NCBI RefSeq assembly: GCF_002006995.1
Contig: NZ_MRUL01000003.1
Span: forward strand, 62,001-126,000
From: Izhakiella australiensis
Lineage (GTDB): Bacteria; Pseudomonadota; Gammaproteobacteria; Enterobacterales; Enterobacteriaceae
DNA length: 64,000 nucleotides
Direction of reading: 5' to 3'
Shown: positions 27,721-38,232 of the stretch, piece after piece
How the letters are laid out: every line of letters begins with the position of its first letter
Position numbering within the stretch: the stretch's first letter is position 1
Translations under genes and position numbers: made by a program
Notes under the pieces: model-generated
Databases searched by the model: none
Told to the model about the DNA's origin: nothing
The model's input: the letters and a program-made list of their open reading frames with translations, nothing else

Positions 27721-28129
27721 TCAATCTCCTCTGGTGTCAGGCTGTGTCTTGCCAACATTTGCGGCAAAAATATTTATTCAACCAAGCGCAAACCGCCTAA
27801 TCTGATTCCTTCAACTTAGCGGTACGAAATGCAAAGGGACACAGCCATGCAATTATGATGCAGCACCATAGCTTTCTCCGTCATTACGCCGTCCGGGCAG
27901 GGCGAAGAAAGCTATAAAGCAGCCGGTATGCAGGTGATAAATCACCCAAGTGAAAATTAGCAGGCTGACAATCTATACAAAATAGCGATATGTTGCAAGT
28001 TGACGACTTTTACCACTAAAGAACCGCTAAAGATCAGCATGCAACAATCAGTCAGCATAAACAGCAAAACGACTGCTATTAATCATAGCAGCCGTTTTGC
28101 TTGTCAGAGGGTACAGGTCAGTAGACTGA
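27721..28129. other. Intergenic region upstream of the proP-like gene
   Basis: 409 nt with no supported gene. Contains a long-loop inverted repeat, ATAGCTTTCT (27868-27877) with AGAAAGCTAT (27906-27915), and the hairpin at 28063-28101. The proP-like promoter should lie at 27740-27860, but no clear -35/-10 pair was seen. Confidence 0.5.
28063..28101. terminator. Symmetric hairpin after trhO
   Basis: AGCAAAAC, G/A bulge, CTGCTAT (28063-28079) pairs with ATAGCAG and CGTTTTGCT (28085-28101) around a 5-nt loop. It lies 29 nt past the trhO stop (minus strand) and can act in either direction. The T tracts lie inside the stem, so it is an unusual terminator. Confidence 0.6.
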
Positions 28130-29185
28130 CTATTTTTTATCCGGGGCGGGAATGGCCAGGGTCATATTGAGCAGGTCGCGGGACTTGTTGAAAATTTTAT
28201 TACCGTTTTCACGCCCGGCCCGGCGTGAACGCTGTTCCTCCGGCGGCAGAGCCAGCTCTTCCATGCAAATCGGGCTGCAGCAGTTATGATATTTCTTTGC
28301 GCAGTCGGGGCACTGAATAAACAGCAGATGGCAGCCGTCATTCAGGCAATTCACATGCGTATCGCACACCGCGCCGCACTGGTGACAATGGGCGATAACC
28401 TCGTCGGAGATACGCTCGCCCATGCGTTCGTCAAAGACAAAGTTTTTGCCTTTAAAGCGTACCGGCAGCCCCTGCTCTTTCGCCCGACGGGCATATTCAA
28501 TAATGCCGCCTTCAACGTGATAGACGTTTTCAAAACCGTTATGCAGCATCCAGGCGCTGGCTTTTTCACAGCGAATACCGCCGGTACAGTACATCACGAT
28601 CTTTTTGTCTTTTTGCTGCTGTAGCATATCGACTGCCATCGGCAGCTGATCGCGGAAGGTATCGGCCGGCACCTCCAGCGCATTATCAAAGTGCCCGACT
28701 TCGTATTCGTAGTGATTACGCATATCGACAAAAACCGCATCCGGATCGTCGAGCATGGCATTGACTTCCGCCGCCTTCAGGTAGGCGCCGACGTGACTGG
28801 CATCGAAACTATTATCGTCAATACCGTCAGCAACAATGCGCTCGCGCACCTTCATGCGCAGCACCCAGAACGATTTGCCATCGTCATCGAGCGCCACGTT
28901 CATCCGCAGGTTATCCAGGGCCGGATGGAACCCATATAGCATGGCCTTCATCGCGTCAAACTGGCTGGCCGGGACGCTGACCTGGGCGTTGATTCCTTCG
29001 CTGGCAATATAAACCCGACCGAATACCTTTAGCGCAATCATCGCCTGATACAGCGCATCGCGGAAAGTTTTCGCATCGTCAATATGGAAATACTTATAAA
29101 AAGAGACGGTAGTACGCGCTTCGGTTTCCGCCAGCATGCGCGCTTTCAGCTCTTTATTGTTCACAAGGTTATGTAACACTGGCAT
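28130..29185 (-). CDS. trhO: tRNA uridine(34) hydroxylase TrhO
   Basis: Oxygen-dependent rhodanese-family enzyme forming 5-hydroxyuridine at tRNA position 34 (E. coli YceA). 351 residues (E. coli 350). An N-terminal domain, a rhodanese domain with active cysteine in [16 protein letters not shown], and a C-terminal cysteine-rich part ([26 protein letters not shown]) that probably binds metal. Divergent from lpxL across about 200 nt. Confidence 0.96.
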   Translation of the reverse strand: MPVLHNLVNNKELKARMLAETEARTTVSFYKYFHIDDAKTFRDALYQAMIALKVFGRVYIASEGINAQVSVPASQFDAMKAMLYGFHPALDNLRMNVALDDDGKSFWVLRMKVRERIVADGIDDNSFDASHVGAYLKAAEVNAMLDDPDAVFVDMRNHYEYEVGHFDNALEVPADTFRDQLPMAVDMLQQQKDKKIVMYCTGGIRCEKASAWMLHNGFENVYHVEGGIIEYARRAKEQGLPVRFKGKNFVFDERMGERISDEVIAHCHQCGAVCDTHVNCLNDGCHLLFIQCPDCAKKYHNCCSPICMEELALPPEEQRSRRAGRENGNKIFNKSRDLLNMTLAIPAPDKK

Positions 29186-29387
29186 GGTGTACGTTCCTTA
29201 ATTGCAATAGGTGTTGATTTTAGCGCGCGTATAATACCGTAAAGCGTCGCACAATAAAGGGGCCGAACGGAAAATAACCATCGTACCCTTTCAGCAAGGC
29301 GCATTTTTCAGTGCGAAAAAAAAATGGCACAATACGCGGCAAACAAAAACAGCAGATGCCACGATGCATCGTTTCTACTGGAATCCT

Positions 29388-30308
29388 ATGACTCAATTGC
29401 CCACATTTACGCGCGACCTGCTTCATCCTCGCTACTGGCTGACCTGGTTTGGCATCGGTATCCTCTATCTGGTGGTGCTGCTGCCCTACCCGGTCATTTA
29501 TTGTTTGGGTTGCGCTCTCGGCCGTCTGGCAAGGCGTTTTATGAAGCGCCGGGTAAAGGTTGCCAGACGCAATCTGGAACTCTGTTTTCCGGCGATGCCA
29601 GATGCAGAGCGCGAGGCTCTGATAAAGAAAAACTTCGAATCTGTCGGTATGGGCGTGCTGGAAACCGGCATGGCCTGGTTCTGGCCTGAGTGGCGCATTC
29701 GCCGTTGGTCTGGCGCCAGCGGCCTTGAGCATATTGCAAAGGCCAAAGCGCAGGGTCAGGGTATCCTGCTGATTGGTATGCATTTTCTCACGCTGGAACT
29801 GGGCGCCCGTCTTTTCGGCATACATAATCCCGGCGTGGGCGTGTATCGCCCGAACGATAATGCGCTGCTCGACTGGCTGCAAACCTGGGGCCGGCTACGC
29901 TCTAACAAAAGCATGCTCGATCGCAACGATTTAAAGGGCATGATCCGCGCGCTGAAGCAAGGTGAGATAATCTGGTATGCCCCGGACCATGATTATGGCC
30001 CGAAGACCAGCGTGTTTGCTCCGTTCTTTGCGGTGCCCGATGCCGCCAGCACCAGGGGAAGCTATATGCTAATCCGCGCTGCCAACCCGGCAATCATTCC
30101 TTTCGTTCCACGCCGCCTGCCCCACGGCAGGGGTTATGAGCTGATCATCTTGCCGGATGCTCAGGGCATCCCGGTTGATGATGAGGTTGTTACCGCCAGC
30201 CATATGAACCAGCTGGTGGAACATGCGGTGCTCATGGCGCCGGAACAATATATGTGGCTGCACCGGCGCTTTAAAACGCGTCCCAAAGGGGCGCCGCCGC
30301 TCTATTAA
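29388..30308 (+). CDS. lpxL: Kdo2-lipid IVA lauroyltransferase LpxL
   Basis: Adds the lauroyl secondary chain during lipid A synthesis at the inner membrane. 306 residues, the E. coli length, from [20 protein letters not shown]. One N-terminal membrane anchor; acyltransferase motif HX4E in [35 protein letters not shown] and [16 protein letters not shown] are diagnostic. The in-frame ATG 24 nt upstream is possible but lacks family support. Confidence 0.96.
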   Translation: MTQLPTFTRDLLHPRYWLTWFGIGILYLVVLLPYPVIYCLGCALGRLARRFMKRRVKVARRNLELCFPAMPDAEREALIKKNFESVGMGVLETGMAWFWPEWRIRRWSGASGLEHIAKAKAQGQGILLIGMHFLTLELGARLFGIHNPGVGVYRPNDNALLDWLQTWGRLRSNKSMLDRNDLKGMIRALKQGEIIWYAPDHDYGPKTSVFAPFFAVPDAASTRGSYMLIRAANPAIIPFVPRRLPHGRGYELIILPDAQGIPVDDEVVTASHMNQLVEHAVLMAPEQYMWLHRRFKTRPKGAPPLY

Positions 30309-30311
30309 CGA

Positions 30312-30339
30312 CAAACGGCTGCTGCGGCAGCCGTTTATT
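30312..30339 (+). terminator. lpxL terminator
   Basis: AAACGGCTGC (30312-30321), loop TGCG, GCAGCCGTTT (30326-30335), then an AT-rich run. Confidence 0.75.
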
Positions 30340-30614
30340 ATTTATAAACACCGGTAAACTAACGTCATATTTCCATAACGTTAATTTATTGAATAGCAAA
30401 ATCATCAAAAAAAAGCCATTTTATTGCAATCATTAATTTATCTTTATAATTACCGTTGAAATATATCACTGCAATTAATATGCGAATAACTATTTATCAT
30501 TGCCGTCCTTCATTTTAGATAAAATAATCATTTTTTGAAAGTTTGTTCCCTGCGATAGGTTTAAACATTAAAAAAACAATTCTTCCATCGCAGTCATTTT
30601 AACCGGGATTAAAT
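30340..30614. other. AT-rich leader of the SseJ-like gene
   Basis: About 275 nt, strikingly AT-rich compared with the rest of the window, with many poly-A/T runs and no open frame. It resembles the curved, H-NS-bound DNA found upstream of horizontally acquired genes. The promoter cannot be fixed by eye. Confidence 0.5.
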
Positions 30615-31586
30615 ATGAGCAATGAATTTAAAGGGAATGACCTTTTTCATAGAAGCTTATCCGCACCGGCGAAGTGTTATTTCGCTTACGATGAAACGGA
30701 CAGTGCCGACAATAAAATAGCGCCTTTATTTCGCGTGGTAAAAAATATCTCTGCTTGTAGCACGGTACATCGGGGGGTGTTAACTGATTATTCCCGACTG
30801 GTGGTGATTGGTGATAGCTTGTCAGACTCAGAAGGGAATATGTACGCCAAAACATTCGGCTTCCTTCCCTCCGCGCCGCAGTATTATGAAGGCAGGTTTA
30901 CTAACGGCTTCACCTGGGTTGATTTTATTAGCTCTCCGCATTTGATGAAAACGACAGTCGTTAATAAGTCAGAAGGCGGCGCGCTTTCAGGTTCATACTG
31001 TAAATTAAATCCTCTTTATATATTTCTTTCCAATATGAACCGGCAGATACGATCGTTATCTTTTAACGTTGACGATTTAGTGATCGTTTCACTCGGCGCC
31101 AATGATTACATAACAATTAATGAAAAAAATGCGGAAAAGGTAGTTATTAACCAATGTCTGAGGCTGGAGAAAATCATTAAAAAAGGAGCCAGAAGCATAG
31201 TTGTGCTCGGCGTACCCGATTTATCTCAAACTCCTTATGCATTAAAAAGCACGCCGGAATACCGACAAGAAAAAAAAGAACTCTCTGTATTGCACAACAA
31301 GCTACTTTCACAACGAATTGACGAAATAAATAAAAATCATGCTGCGAATATTTTATACTTTGATGTAGCCAGCACTATGAATGAAATAAAATATGTTGCC
31401 GACCAGGAAGGCTATAATACCAATGATGCTTTTACCAATGGCTATATTGGCGGAAGCGGGCAACTCGACACCGCACCGCAATATATGTTTAATGATAATG
31501 TCCACCCCACCCAGGAAATTCATGCTGCGTTTGCCATAAAACTGTACGACTTCATTGCTGAAAAGTTACCTGACAACAAAAAGTGA
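30615..31586 (+). CDS. SGNH/GDSL acylhydrolase resembling Salmonella effector SseJ
   Basis: 323 residues. Block I GDSLSDSEGNMYAKTFG (Ser68), block III LGANDY (Asn163) and block V DNVHPT (Asp294, His297) give an intact SGNH triad. GRFTNGFTWVDFISSPHL, VLGVPDLSQTPY and FNDNVHPTQEIHAAFAIKL closely follow SseJ, the type III-secreted glycerophospholipid:cholesterol acyltransferase of Salmonella. The N-terminal part (about 60 residues) is shorter and lacks the WEKI translocation motif of SseJ; no Sec signal peptide is seen. The gene is AT-rich and inserted between lpxL and mdtG, adjacent in E. coli, so it was probably acquired by transfer. Secretion is unknown. Confidence 0.88.
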   Translation: MSNEFKGNDLFHRSLSAPAKCYFAYDETDSADNKIAPLFRVVKNISACSTVHRGVLTDYSRLVVIGDSLSDSEGNMYAKTFGFLPSAPQYYEGRFTNGFTWVDFISSPHLMKTTVVNKSEGGALSGSYCKLNPLYIFLSNMNRQIRSLSFNVDDLVIVSLGANDYITINEKNAEKVVINQCLRLEKIIKKGARSIVVLGVPDLSQTPYALKSTPEYRQEKKELSVLHNKLLSQRIDEINKNHAANILYFDVASTMNEIKYVADQEGYNTNDAFTNGYIGGSGQLDTAPQYMFNDNVHPTQEIHAAFAIKLYDFIAEKLPDNKK

Positions 31587-31593
31587 CCGCCCT

Positions 31594-31617
31594 GGCTGCC
31601 AATGGCAGCCATTTTTT
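31594..31617 (+). terminator. Terminator of the SseJ-like gene
   Basis: GGCTGCC (31594-31600), loop AAT, GGCAGCC (31604-31610), A, then six T. Confidence 0.9.
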
Positions 31618-31726
31618 ACCTTTCTGTTACTTATCCCCTTCAAAGCCAGCGGTGATAAGCGCATACTTAGTAGCCTTATTATTTCCCTGCGCATAAAGTG
31701 ATGCACTGAGGGGTGGGTGCTGCGAT

Positions 31727-32959
31727 ATGTCAATGAGTGACGCGTTAACCTCGCCGGTAAACTGGCGGCGGAATTTGTTTGTCGCCTGGGTTGGCTGCTT
31801 TCTTACCGGCACGGCCTTCAGCCTGGTAATGCCTTTTCTGCCGCTCTATATCGAGCAGTTAGGTATTACCGATGCGGATGCGCTTAACCTGTGGTCCGGC
31901 GCGGCATTCAGCATTACGTTTCTGTTTTCCGCCATCGCCTCGCCCATCTGGGGCGGGCTGGCCGATCGCAAAGGACGTAAAATCATGCTGTTGCGCTCAG
32001 CGCTGGGCATGGCGATCGTCATGATGCTGATGGGAATGGCGTCGAATATCTGGCAATTTCTGCTGCTACGCGCCCTGCTGGGACTGCTGGGGGGATTCGT
32101 TCCCAATGCTAACGCGCTGATCGCCACCCAGGTGCCGCGTAACAAAAGTGGCTGGGCGCTGGGCTGGCTCTCCACGGGTGCCGTCAGCGGCGCGCTGATT
32201 GGTCCGCTGATAGGCGGCCTGCTGGCGGATACGCTCGGGCTGCGGCCGGTATTTTATCTCACGGCAACGGTGCTGTTTATCTGCTTTATCATGACGCTAT
32301 TTTCCATTAAAGAGGTCATCGTCCCGGTGCAGAAAAAGGATATGCTGCACGCACGCCAGGTATTCACTTCGTTAAAAAATCCCCGCCTGGTGCTGGCTTT
32401 GTTCGTCACCACCATGATTATTCAGGTTGCTACCGGTTCCATTGCTCCCATTCTGACCCTCTACGTCCGCCAGCTGAACGGCGACAGCGCCAACCTGGCG
32501 TTTATCAGCGGCGTGATTGCTTCGGTGCCGGGCGTGGCCGCGCTGCTGAGCGCGCCGAGGCTGGGTAAGCTGGGCGACCGCATTGGTCCGGAACGCATCC
32601 TGATTGCCATGCTGATCGTTTCTGTACTGCTGCTGATTCCAATGTCGCTGGTTACCACGCCCTGGCAGCTGGGTATGCTGCGCTTTTTATTGGGCGCCGC
32701 TGACGGTGCTTTGCTGCCTGCAGTGCAGACGCTACTGATTTACAATGCCAGCAACCAGATTGCCGGCAGAATTTTTAGCTATAACCAGTCCTTTCGCGAT
32801 ATAGGCAACGTTAGCGGTCCGCTATTAGGGGCGGCCGTCTCCGCCAGCTGGGGGTTAAGAGCGGTTTTTGTTTTTACCGCGCTGGTGGTGTTGTTTAACG
32901 CGCTGTACACCTGGCTGACGCTGCGTAAACCCGGCCGGCTGCCGTTACCAGAAGAGTAG
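31727..32959 (+). CDS. mdtG: MFS multidrug efflux protein MdtG
   Basis: Inner-membrane drug:H+ antiporter linked to fosfomycin and deoxycholate resistance in E. coli. 410 residues (E. coli 408). [40 protein letters not shown] and [20 protein letters not shown] are near-identical to E. coli MdtG. Start ATG at 31727 or 31733 (both fit). Next to msyB, as in E. coli. Confidence 0.96.
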   Translation: MSMSDALTSPVNWRRNLFVAWVGCFLTGTAFSLVMPFLPLYIEQLGITDADALNLWSGAAFSITFLFSAIASPIWGGLADRKGRKIMLLRSALGMAIVMMLMGMASNIWQFLLLRALLGLLGGFVPNANALIATQVPRNKSGWALGWLSTGAVSGALIGPLIGGLLADTLGLRPVFYLTATVLFICFIMTLFSIKEVIVPVQKKDMLHARQVFTSLKNPRLVLALFVTTMIIQVATGSIAPILTLYVRQLNGDSANLAFISGVIASVPGVAALLSAPRLGKLGDRIGPERILIAMLIVSVLLLIPMSLVTTPWQLGMLRFLLGAADGALLPAVQTLLIYNASNQIAGRIFSYNQSFRDIGNVSGPLLGAAVSASWGLRAVFVFTALVVLFNALYTWLTLRKPGRLPLPEE

Positions 32960-33096
32960 CGCGGCGCATTGCTATTAACATGCTGATATTTCAGATGTAT
33001 GTTTATAGTAAAAATTTTATGCGCGGGCCTCCTCCGCTGGGAAAACATCGTCTATTCTTTCCTGAAACCCAGTAATCTGAGCAGAGGAGAGATGTC

Positions 33097-33495
33097 ATGG
33101 ATCTGTATGCCACCCTTGAAGAAGCAATTGATGCCGCCCGCGAAGAATTTCTGGCGGCCAATCCGGATATCGACGAAGAAGAGGTCAGCGTTGCCCAGTT
33201 CAACCTGCAAAAATACATTATGCAGGACGGCGACACGATGTGGCAGGCTGAATTCTTTAGCGAAGAGGGAGATGAAGGCGAATGCCTGCCGCTGCGCAGC
33301 GGTGAAGCGGCCCAGGCTATTTTTGATGGCGATTACGATGAAATTGAGCTGCGTCAGGAGTGGCTGGCGGAAAATACCCTGCATGAATGGGATGAAGGCG
33401 AGTTCCAGCTAACGCCGCCAACCGACACCGAGGAAGGCGCAGCGGCGGCTGAAGAATGGGACGACGACGACAGTGACTCAGACCGCTGGGCCTGA
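33097..33495 (+). CDS. msyB: Acidic protein MsyB
   Basis: Highly acidic cytoplasmic protein found as a multicopy suppressor of secretion mutants in E. coli. 132 residues (E. coli 124). MDLYATLEEAIDAAREEFLA and FDGDYDEIELRQEW are conserved; the C-terminus EEWDDDDSDSDRW is more acidic and longer than in E. coli. AGAGGAGAG precedes the ATG. Convergent with yceK, 9 nt apart. Confidence 0.95.
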   Translation: MDLYATLEEAIDAAREEFLAANPDIDEEEVSVAQFNLQKYIMQDGDTMWQAEFFSEEGDEGECLPLRSGEAAQAIFDGDYDEIELRQEWLAENTLHEWDEGEFQLTPPTDTEEGAAAAEEWDDDDSDSDRWA

Positions 33496-33504
33496 GGGAC
33501 TGAC

Positions 33505-33750
33505 TTACTCATAGGGTCCGTGGTGGGCGTCGATTGGCAGCAGTAACGTATCAAGCACGGCCGAAAGCGGCAGATCGATAATAGTCAGAACCCGCCACGG
33601 CGTATCGCGCACGTCCCAGCGCACCCCCGGATAATACTGATGGCCGTGTCCCTGCCCCGGAACAATGCGGCTAATAATGCTGCCGCAGCCGCTCAGCAGC
33701 AGCGCACAAAATCCAACGCAAACCGCACGCCTGGCGTGATGCAGTTTCAT
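33505..33750 (-). CDS. yceK: YceK family lipoprotein
   Basis: Small lipoprotein of unknown function (DUF1375). 81 residues from MKLHHARRAVCVGFCALLLSGC with lipidated Cys22, then GSIISRIVPGQGHGHQYYPG and LLLPIDAHHGPYE as in E. coli. The upstream in-frame codon at 33801 is rejected because GGGAAGAG precedes 33750 and the signal peptide begins there. Confidence 0.94.
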   Translation of the reverse strand: MKLHHARRAVCVGFCALLLSGCGSIISRIVPGQGHGHQYYPGVRWDVRDTPWRVLTIIDLPLSAVLDTLLLPIDAHHGPYE

Positions 33751-33834
33751 AAACTCTTCCCCGAGGTAATACCGCCATTTTGCCCGGTATCGACCAGGCA
33801 TGATTTATCTTTAATTTAGAGCAAATTCAGGCAA

Positions 33835-33863
33835 TAAAAAAGGCAGCATTGCTGCTGCCTTTT
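33835..33863 (-). terminator. opgGH terminator
   Basis: AAAAGGCAGCA (33838-33848), loop TTGC, TGCTGCCTTTT (33853-33863). The A run on the plus strand (33836-33841) becomes the U run after opgH on the minus strand. Confidence 0.88.
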
Positions 33864-33882
33864 CAGGGAGGATTGGCCTTAT

Positions 33883-36441
33883 TTATTCAGCGAACTTCAG
33901 CGCCTTTGAATTCAGCGGCAGCTGCTGATAATAATCAAACCAGTCGTGGTATTTATCGGCATGCTGCCACAGGCGGGCATGCATACGCGACAGCACTACC
34001 GGGTCGCTTATCAACATCAGGCGCTGGTCGCGCCCCAGCTTCTGCGGATGTTCACCCAGTGACTGATCGACCAGCCGGTCGCGGGCAAAATCCACGATAT
34101 CGCTTTTCAGGTGCCGGGCCGTCGCCATTGCGCTGGCGAGCGCGTTAAATGACGGATGCAGCAGCGCATGCATAAAGCCCTGCTCCAGCAGACGCTCGCG
34201 GTTTAGCTGAAGATAGCGATCGGTATCCACCAGCTCTTTCGGCGGCGCATACTCCTCAGGGATCAGGAACAGCCTGGCCCGCTGGGTGGCAAGTCCGATG
34301 GTCGAACGGCTGGAAATTACCGAAACGAACGGCGAAAGGATCAGCGAAAAGACGATCGGCGCCAGCCACCACAGGAAATTAAGATCCAGCCAGCCCATGC
34401 CAATTGCCCAGACCGCACCAAGCAGTAGCTGAGAACCGTGGCGGCGGAAAGCCTCGCCCCATGGCGTCGCATCATCATCACGCTGCGGTGAATTCCAGAC
34501 CACTTCCCAACCGAGGAAAGCGCTGACGACGAATACCGTATGGAACAGCATGCGCACCGGCGCCAGCAGCACGGAAAACAGCATTTCCAGCATCAGGGAG
34601 ATAAACAGACGTATCGCGCCGCCGTACGGCTTCGACCCTTTGCACCAGATAAGCACCACGCTCAGCAGCTTCGGCAGGAACAGCAGCACCAGGGTGGTCG
34701 AGAACAGCGCAATGGCCAGTTCAGGTCGCCACTGCGGCCACACCGGGAACAGCTGGCGCGGCTGCAAGAAATACTGCGGTTCCATTAAGGTATGCACCAC
34801 CTGCAATGCCGTCGACAGCGCAAGGAACATAAACCACAGCGGGGCTGAAAGGTACGACATCACGCCGGTCAGAAACACCGCACGGTGAACCGGATGCATG
34901 CCTTTAACCAAAAACAGCCGGAAGTTCATCAGATTGCCATGACACCAGCGGCGGTCTCGCTTCAGCTCGTCGAGCAGGTTAGGCGGCAGCTCTTCATAGG
35001 AACCCGGCAGGTCATAGGCAATCCACACCCCCCAGCCGGCGCGGCGCATCAGCGCTGCTTCAACGAAGTCATGCGACAGGATAGAACCGGCGAACGAACC
35101 TTCTCCCGGCAGCGGCGCCAGCGCACAATGCTCAATAAACGGTTTTACCCTGATTATCGCGTTGTGCCCCCAGTAGTGGGACTCGCCGAGCTGCCAGAAA
35201 TGCAGACCGGCGGTAAACAGCGGACCGTATACGCGCGTGGCGAACTGCTGGCAGCGAGCATACAGGGTATCCATGCCAGACGCTTTCGGCGAAGACTGGA
35301 TAATACCCGCGGTCGGATTGGCTTCCATCATGCGCACCAGTCCGGTCAGGCAATCACCGCTCATCACGCTGTCGGCGTCCAGCACCACCATATAGCTGTA
35401 CTGGCTTCCCCAACGGCGGCAAAAGTCATCAATATTACCGCTTTTACGCTTCACGCGACGACGACGACGGCGATAGAAAATTTTACCTTCGCCGCCCACA
35501 TCGTTAACCAGCTCCATCCAGGCTTTCTGCTCGGCGATGGCGATGTCCGGATTGTAGCTGTCACTGAGAATATAAACGTCGAAATTCCCGGCTTCACCGG
35601 TACGCTTCACCGACTCCCAGGTCGCCCGCAGGCCGGCAAAAACGCGTTCAACGTCTTCATTGCAGATCGGCATAATCAACGCGGTACGGTGCGCCGGGTC
35701 TATCGGCTCGTCGCCCACGGTATTATAGGAGATGCTGTACTTATCTTTGCCGATCAGCAGCTGCAGAAAGCCCATCAGGGCGGTCCAGAAGCCGGCGGAG
35801 ACCCAGCAAAACAGAATGGCGAACAAGAACAGAATGCCGGTTTGCAAAATATAGGGCAGCAGTTGGAAAAAGCTCTGTTGCCAGTTTTGATGCACCATAT
35901 CCATCGGGTCGATCAGCGCCCAGCCCTGGTAAGGTAGGATGGTTTTCATATACCAGGTCGCGACCACCGTCTGCAGTACCGTCAGGATCAGCAGAATATA
36001 GCGGCGAATTGTACCGACGTGACGCCACTGATCTTCCTGTTTCTGCTGCTCCTCGCTGGCGTAGCGATGAGTGGTCTTCTTACCGCGCAGGCTGTCCCAG
36101 AAGCGGCCGACCGGATTGGTACGCCAGGCTTCGGGATACATTGAAGAACGATGGTGAGGCGGCATTGCTTTAAGGGTGGTGCGCTCCAGCGCGTCGCGAT
36201 CGAACTGGCTTCCCTGTTCGCCAGTGGAACCGGGCCAGCTGGCTTCAATGCGTTTTTTTACTGACAGCAAAGAGACGTCATCGCCAGCAGCTGCGCTAGC
36301 GACGTCATCGGCCAGCGCGGTTTGAATGGCAGGAAAAGCCTCTGCGGCCGGCGCATCTGCGGCGGCAGTTACCGCTGCGCTTCGCGCAGCGGCTGGCAAT
36401 GCCTCGATATAGTCAGCAGGGGTTACTGTTGATTTATTCAT
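33883..36441 (-). CDS. opgH: Osmoregulated periplasmic glucan glucosyltransferase OpgH
   Basis: Inner-membrane family 2 glycosyltransferase that polymerises the beta-1,2-glucan backbone from UDP-glucose; in E. coli it also links UDP-glucose level to cell size. 852 residues (E. coli 847). About eight membrane segments around a cytoplasmic catalytic domain with [12 protein letters not shown] (DxD) and the RDRRW product-binding motif in [15 protein letters not shown]. Start overlaps the opgG stop by 8 nt. Confidence 0.97.
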   Translation of the reverse strand: MNKSTVTPADYIEALPAAARSAAVTAAADAPAAEAFPAIQTALADDVASAAAGDDVSLLSVKKRIEASWPGSTGEQGSQFDRDALERTTLKAMPPHHRSSMYPEAWRTNPVGRFWDSLRGKKTTHRYASEEQQKQEDQWRHVGTIRRYILLILTVLQTVVATWYMKTILPYQGWALIDPMDMVHQNWQQSFFQLLPYILQTGILFLFAILFCWVSAGFWTALMGFLQLLIGKDKYSISYNTVGDEPIDPAHRTALIMPICNEDVERVFAGLRATWESVKRTGEAGNFDVYILSDSYNPDIAIAEQKAWMELVNDVGGEGKIFYRRRRRRVKRKSGNIDDFCRRWGSQYSYMVVLDADSVMSGDCLTGLVRMMEANPTAGIIQSSPKASGMDTLYARCQQFATRVYGPLFTAGLHFWQLGESHYWGHNAIIRVKPFIEHCALAPLPGEGSFAGSILSHDFVEAALMRRAGWGVWIAYDLPGSYEELPPNLLDELKRDRRWCHGNLMNFRLFLVKGMHPVHRAVFLTGVMSYLSAPLWFMFLALSTALQVVHTLMEPQYFLQPRQLFPVWPQWRPELAIALFSTTLVLLFLPKLLSVVLIWCKGSKPYGGAIRLFISLMLEMLFSVLLAPVRMLFHTVFVVSAFLGWEVVWNSPQRDDDATPWGEAFRRHGSQLLLGAVWAIGMGWLDLNFLWWLAPIVFSLILSPFVSVISSRSTIGLATQRARLFLIPEEYAPPKELVDTDRYLQLNRERLLEQGFMHALLHPSFNALASAMATARHLKSDIVDFARDRLVDQSLGEHPQKLGRDQRLMLISDPVVLSRMHARLWQHADKYHDWFDYYQQLPLNSKALKFAE

Positions 36442-37987
36442 TGGCAGGTAACTGATAGCTCCAGGTTTCGGTCAGCGGCTTATCGCCATTCATCAGGATC
36501 GCACGCATTTCCGTCGGCTGCTTGTTGTCTTTAACGCGCACGCGCAGAATCAAACGCCAGCCTTTGGTGACCGGATTGTAACGCACGCTGTTTTCGACCA
36601 GCTCACCGTTTTCGCCGATGCTCACCTGCGGCGTCACCGCCGTGTTATCCGGCAGCTTGCTCATGGCGTTGCCCTCAAAATCAACGATGAAAGCGATCGA
36701 GCCGTCAGGCTGACGTACCAGATTAGACTGCTTAACATCACCGGTTGAACGCAAGGTATCTTTAACCCAGGCGAGGCTCTCGGAGTGCAGCTGATCTTCA
36801 TTACGGGTAAAGCGCAGACGGTAGTTGAAATCCATCTCTTTACCCGGATCCGGCAGTTTTTCCGGCGTCCAGAACGCAACGATATTGTCGTTGGTTTCAT
36901 CGGCGGTCGGAATCTCCACCAGCTCGACGTGGCCTTTACCCCAGTCGCCTTTCGGCTCGATCCAGGCGCTTGGGCGCAAATCGTAACGATCGTCGAGGTC
37001 CTGATACTGATCGAAATTACGCCCGCGCTGCAGCAGGCCGAATCCTTTCGGATTCTCGATGCTGAAATCGCTGATGGCTAAGTGTTTCGGATTATTCAAT
37101 GGCCGCCAGATCCACTCGCCGTTACCGGCATGGATAGAGAGTCCGTCTGAATCGTGAATAGCCGGACGGTAGTTAGGTACCGGAGACGGCTGGTTAGGAC
37201 CAAACAGGAACATGCTGGTCAGCGGCGCAATGCCGAGTTTGCCGACGCGATCGCGCAGATACACTTTGGACTGCACGTCAACCGTGCTGTCTTTACCCGG
37301 CGTAATATCAAAACGGTAGGCGCCGGTGGCGCGCGGCGAATCCAGCAGCGCATAAATAACTAAATGTTTATCCATCGGTTTTGGCCGTTGGATCCAGTAT
37401 TCTTTAAAGCGTGGAAACTCTTCACCGGAGGGCAGCGCGGTGTCAATTGCCAGACCGCGGGCGGAAAGTCCATAAACTTGTCCGGCGCCGATAACGCGGA
37501 AGTAGCTGGCGCCAAGGAAGCTGGCGATTTCATCCTGCTTCTTTTTGTTGTTCAGCGGATAAAGCACCTTAAACCCGGCGAAACCGAGATTTTTGACCGT
37601 ATCGGCATCATGCTTTACGTTGCCAAAATTGAAGTAATCAGGTGAATATTTAATTTCACGGACGGTGGACGCGATAACTTCATTGATTTTTACCGGCGTA
37701 TCGAAATACATGCCCTGATGGTAAAACTCAAGCTTGAACGGGGTTTTCAGCTTGCCCCAGTAGGCTTTATCGCGATTAAACTGAATCTGCTGATAATCAG
37801 TATATTTCATATCGCGAAACTGGGAAGGCAGATTGCTTTTTGGCGCCTCGTAGCTCTTTCCTGCTAATTCTTTGGCTTCTTTTGCCACATCGTCAATGCC
37901 AAAAGCCCAGCTATTGCTGGCATACATTGAAAGCAAAACTGCCGCGCCAAGCCAGCGCAGTTTCATCAGTTCTGGTTTATTTTTCAT
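36434..37987 (-). CDS. opgG: Periplasmic glucan biosynthesis protein OpgG
   Basis: Periplasmic protein needed for beta-1,6 branching or release of osmoregulated periplasmic glucans. 517 residues; E. coli OpgG has 511. The signal peptide [21 protein letters not shown] is preceded by a short extension MKNKPEL. Starts at 37987 (ATG), a GTG at 37999 or the internal Met at 37966 are all possible; a long G run lies about 14 nt before 37987. Conserved blocks include [20 protein letters not shown] and [20 protein letters not shown]. First gene of opgGH, divergent from opgC. Confidence 0.95.
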   Translation of the reverse strand: MKNKPELMKLRWLGAAVLLSMYASNSWAFGIDDVAKEAKELAGKSYEAPKSNLPSQFRDMKYTDYQQIQFNRDKAYWGKLKTPFKLEFYHQGMYFDTPVKINEVIASTVREIKYSPDYFNFGNVKHDADTVKNLGFAGFKVLYPLNNKKKQDEIASFLGASYFRVIGAGQVYGLSARGLAIDTALPSGEEFPRFKEYWIQRPKPMDKHLVIYALLDSPRATGAYRFDITPGKDSTVDVQSKVYLRDRVGKLGIAPLTSMFLFGPNQPSPVPNYRPAIHDSDGLSIHAGNGEWIWRPLNNPKHLAISDFSIENPKGFGLLQRGRNFDQYQDLDDRYDLRPSAWIEPKGDWGKGHVELVEIPTADETNDNIVAFWTPEKLPDPGKEMDFNYRLRFTRNEDQLHSESLAWVKDTLRSTGDVKQSNLVRQPDGSIAFIVDFEGNAMSKLPDNTAVTPQVSIGENGELVENSVRYNPVTKGWRLILRVRVKDNKQPTEMRAILMNGDKPLTETWSYQLPANE

Positions 37988-38232
37988 TTTAATTAGCACA
38001 TCCCCCCCCTTTAGTTGTGCTTAAATCGATCCCACCTATATTAATGGATAATCCTGCTTTCCGACAGTATCACCGCAATTTTGTTCCGCAATTATGAATC
38101 GTTAACCATCGGATTCTCAAGCGTTTCCCGGAAACAGATTTGCCTGATAGCGCACGCAGCAAAAGCGGACTAGAGTTATCACCAAACTGGCTCAGGGTGA
38201 GCCGAAGTTAACGTATTGAAAACAGATATTAT

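Noticed and set aside
34885-35937. 350-codon plus-strand open frame opposite opgH
   Set aside because: Shadow of the opgH coding strand: no ribosome site, no recognisable domain, and opgH is certain.
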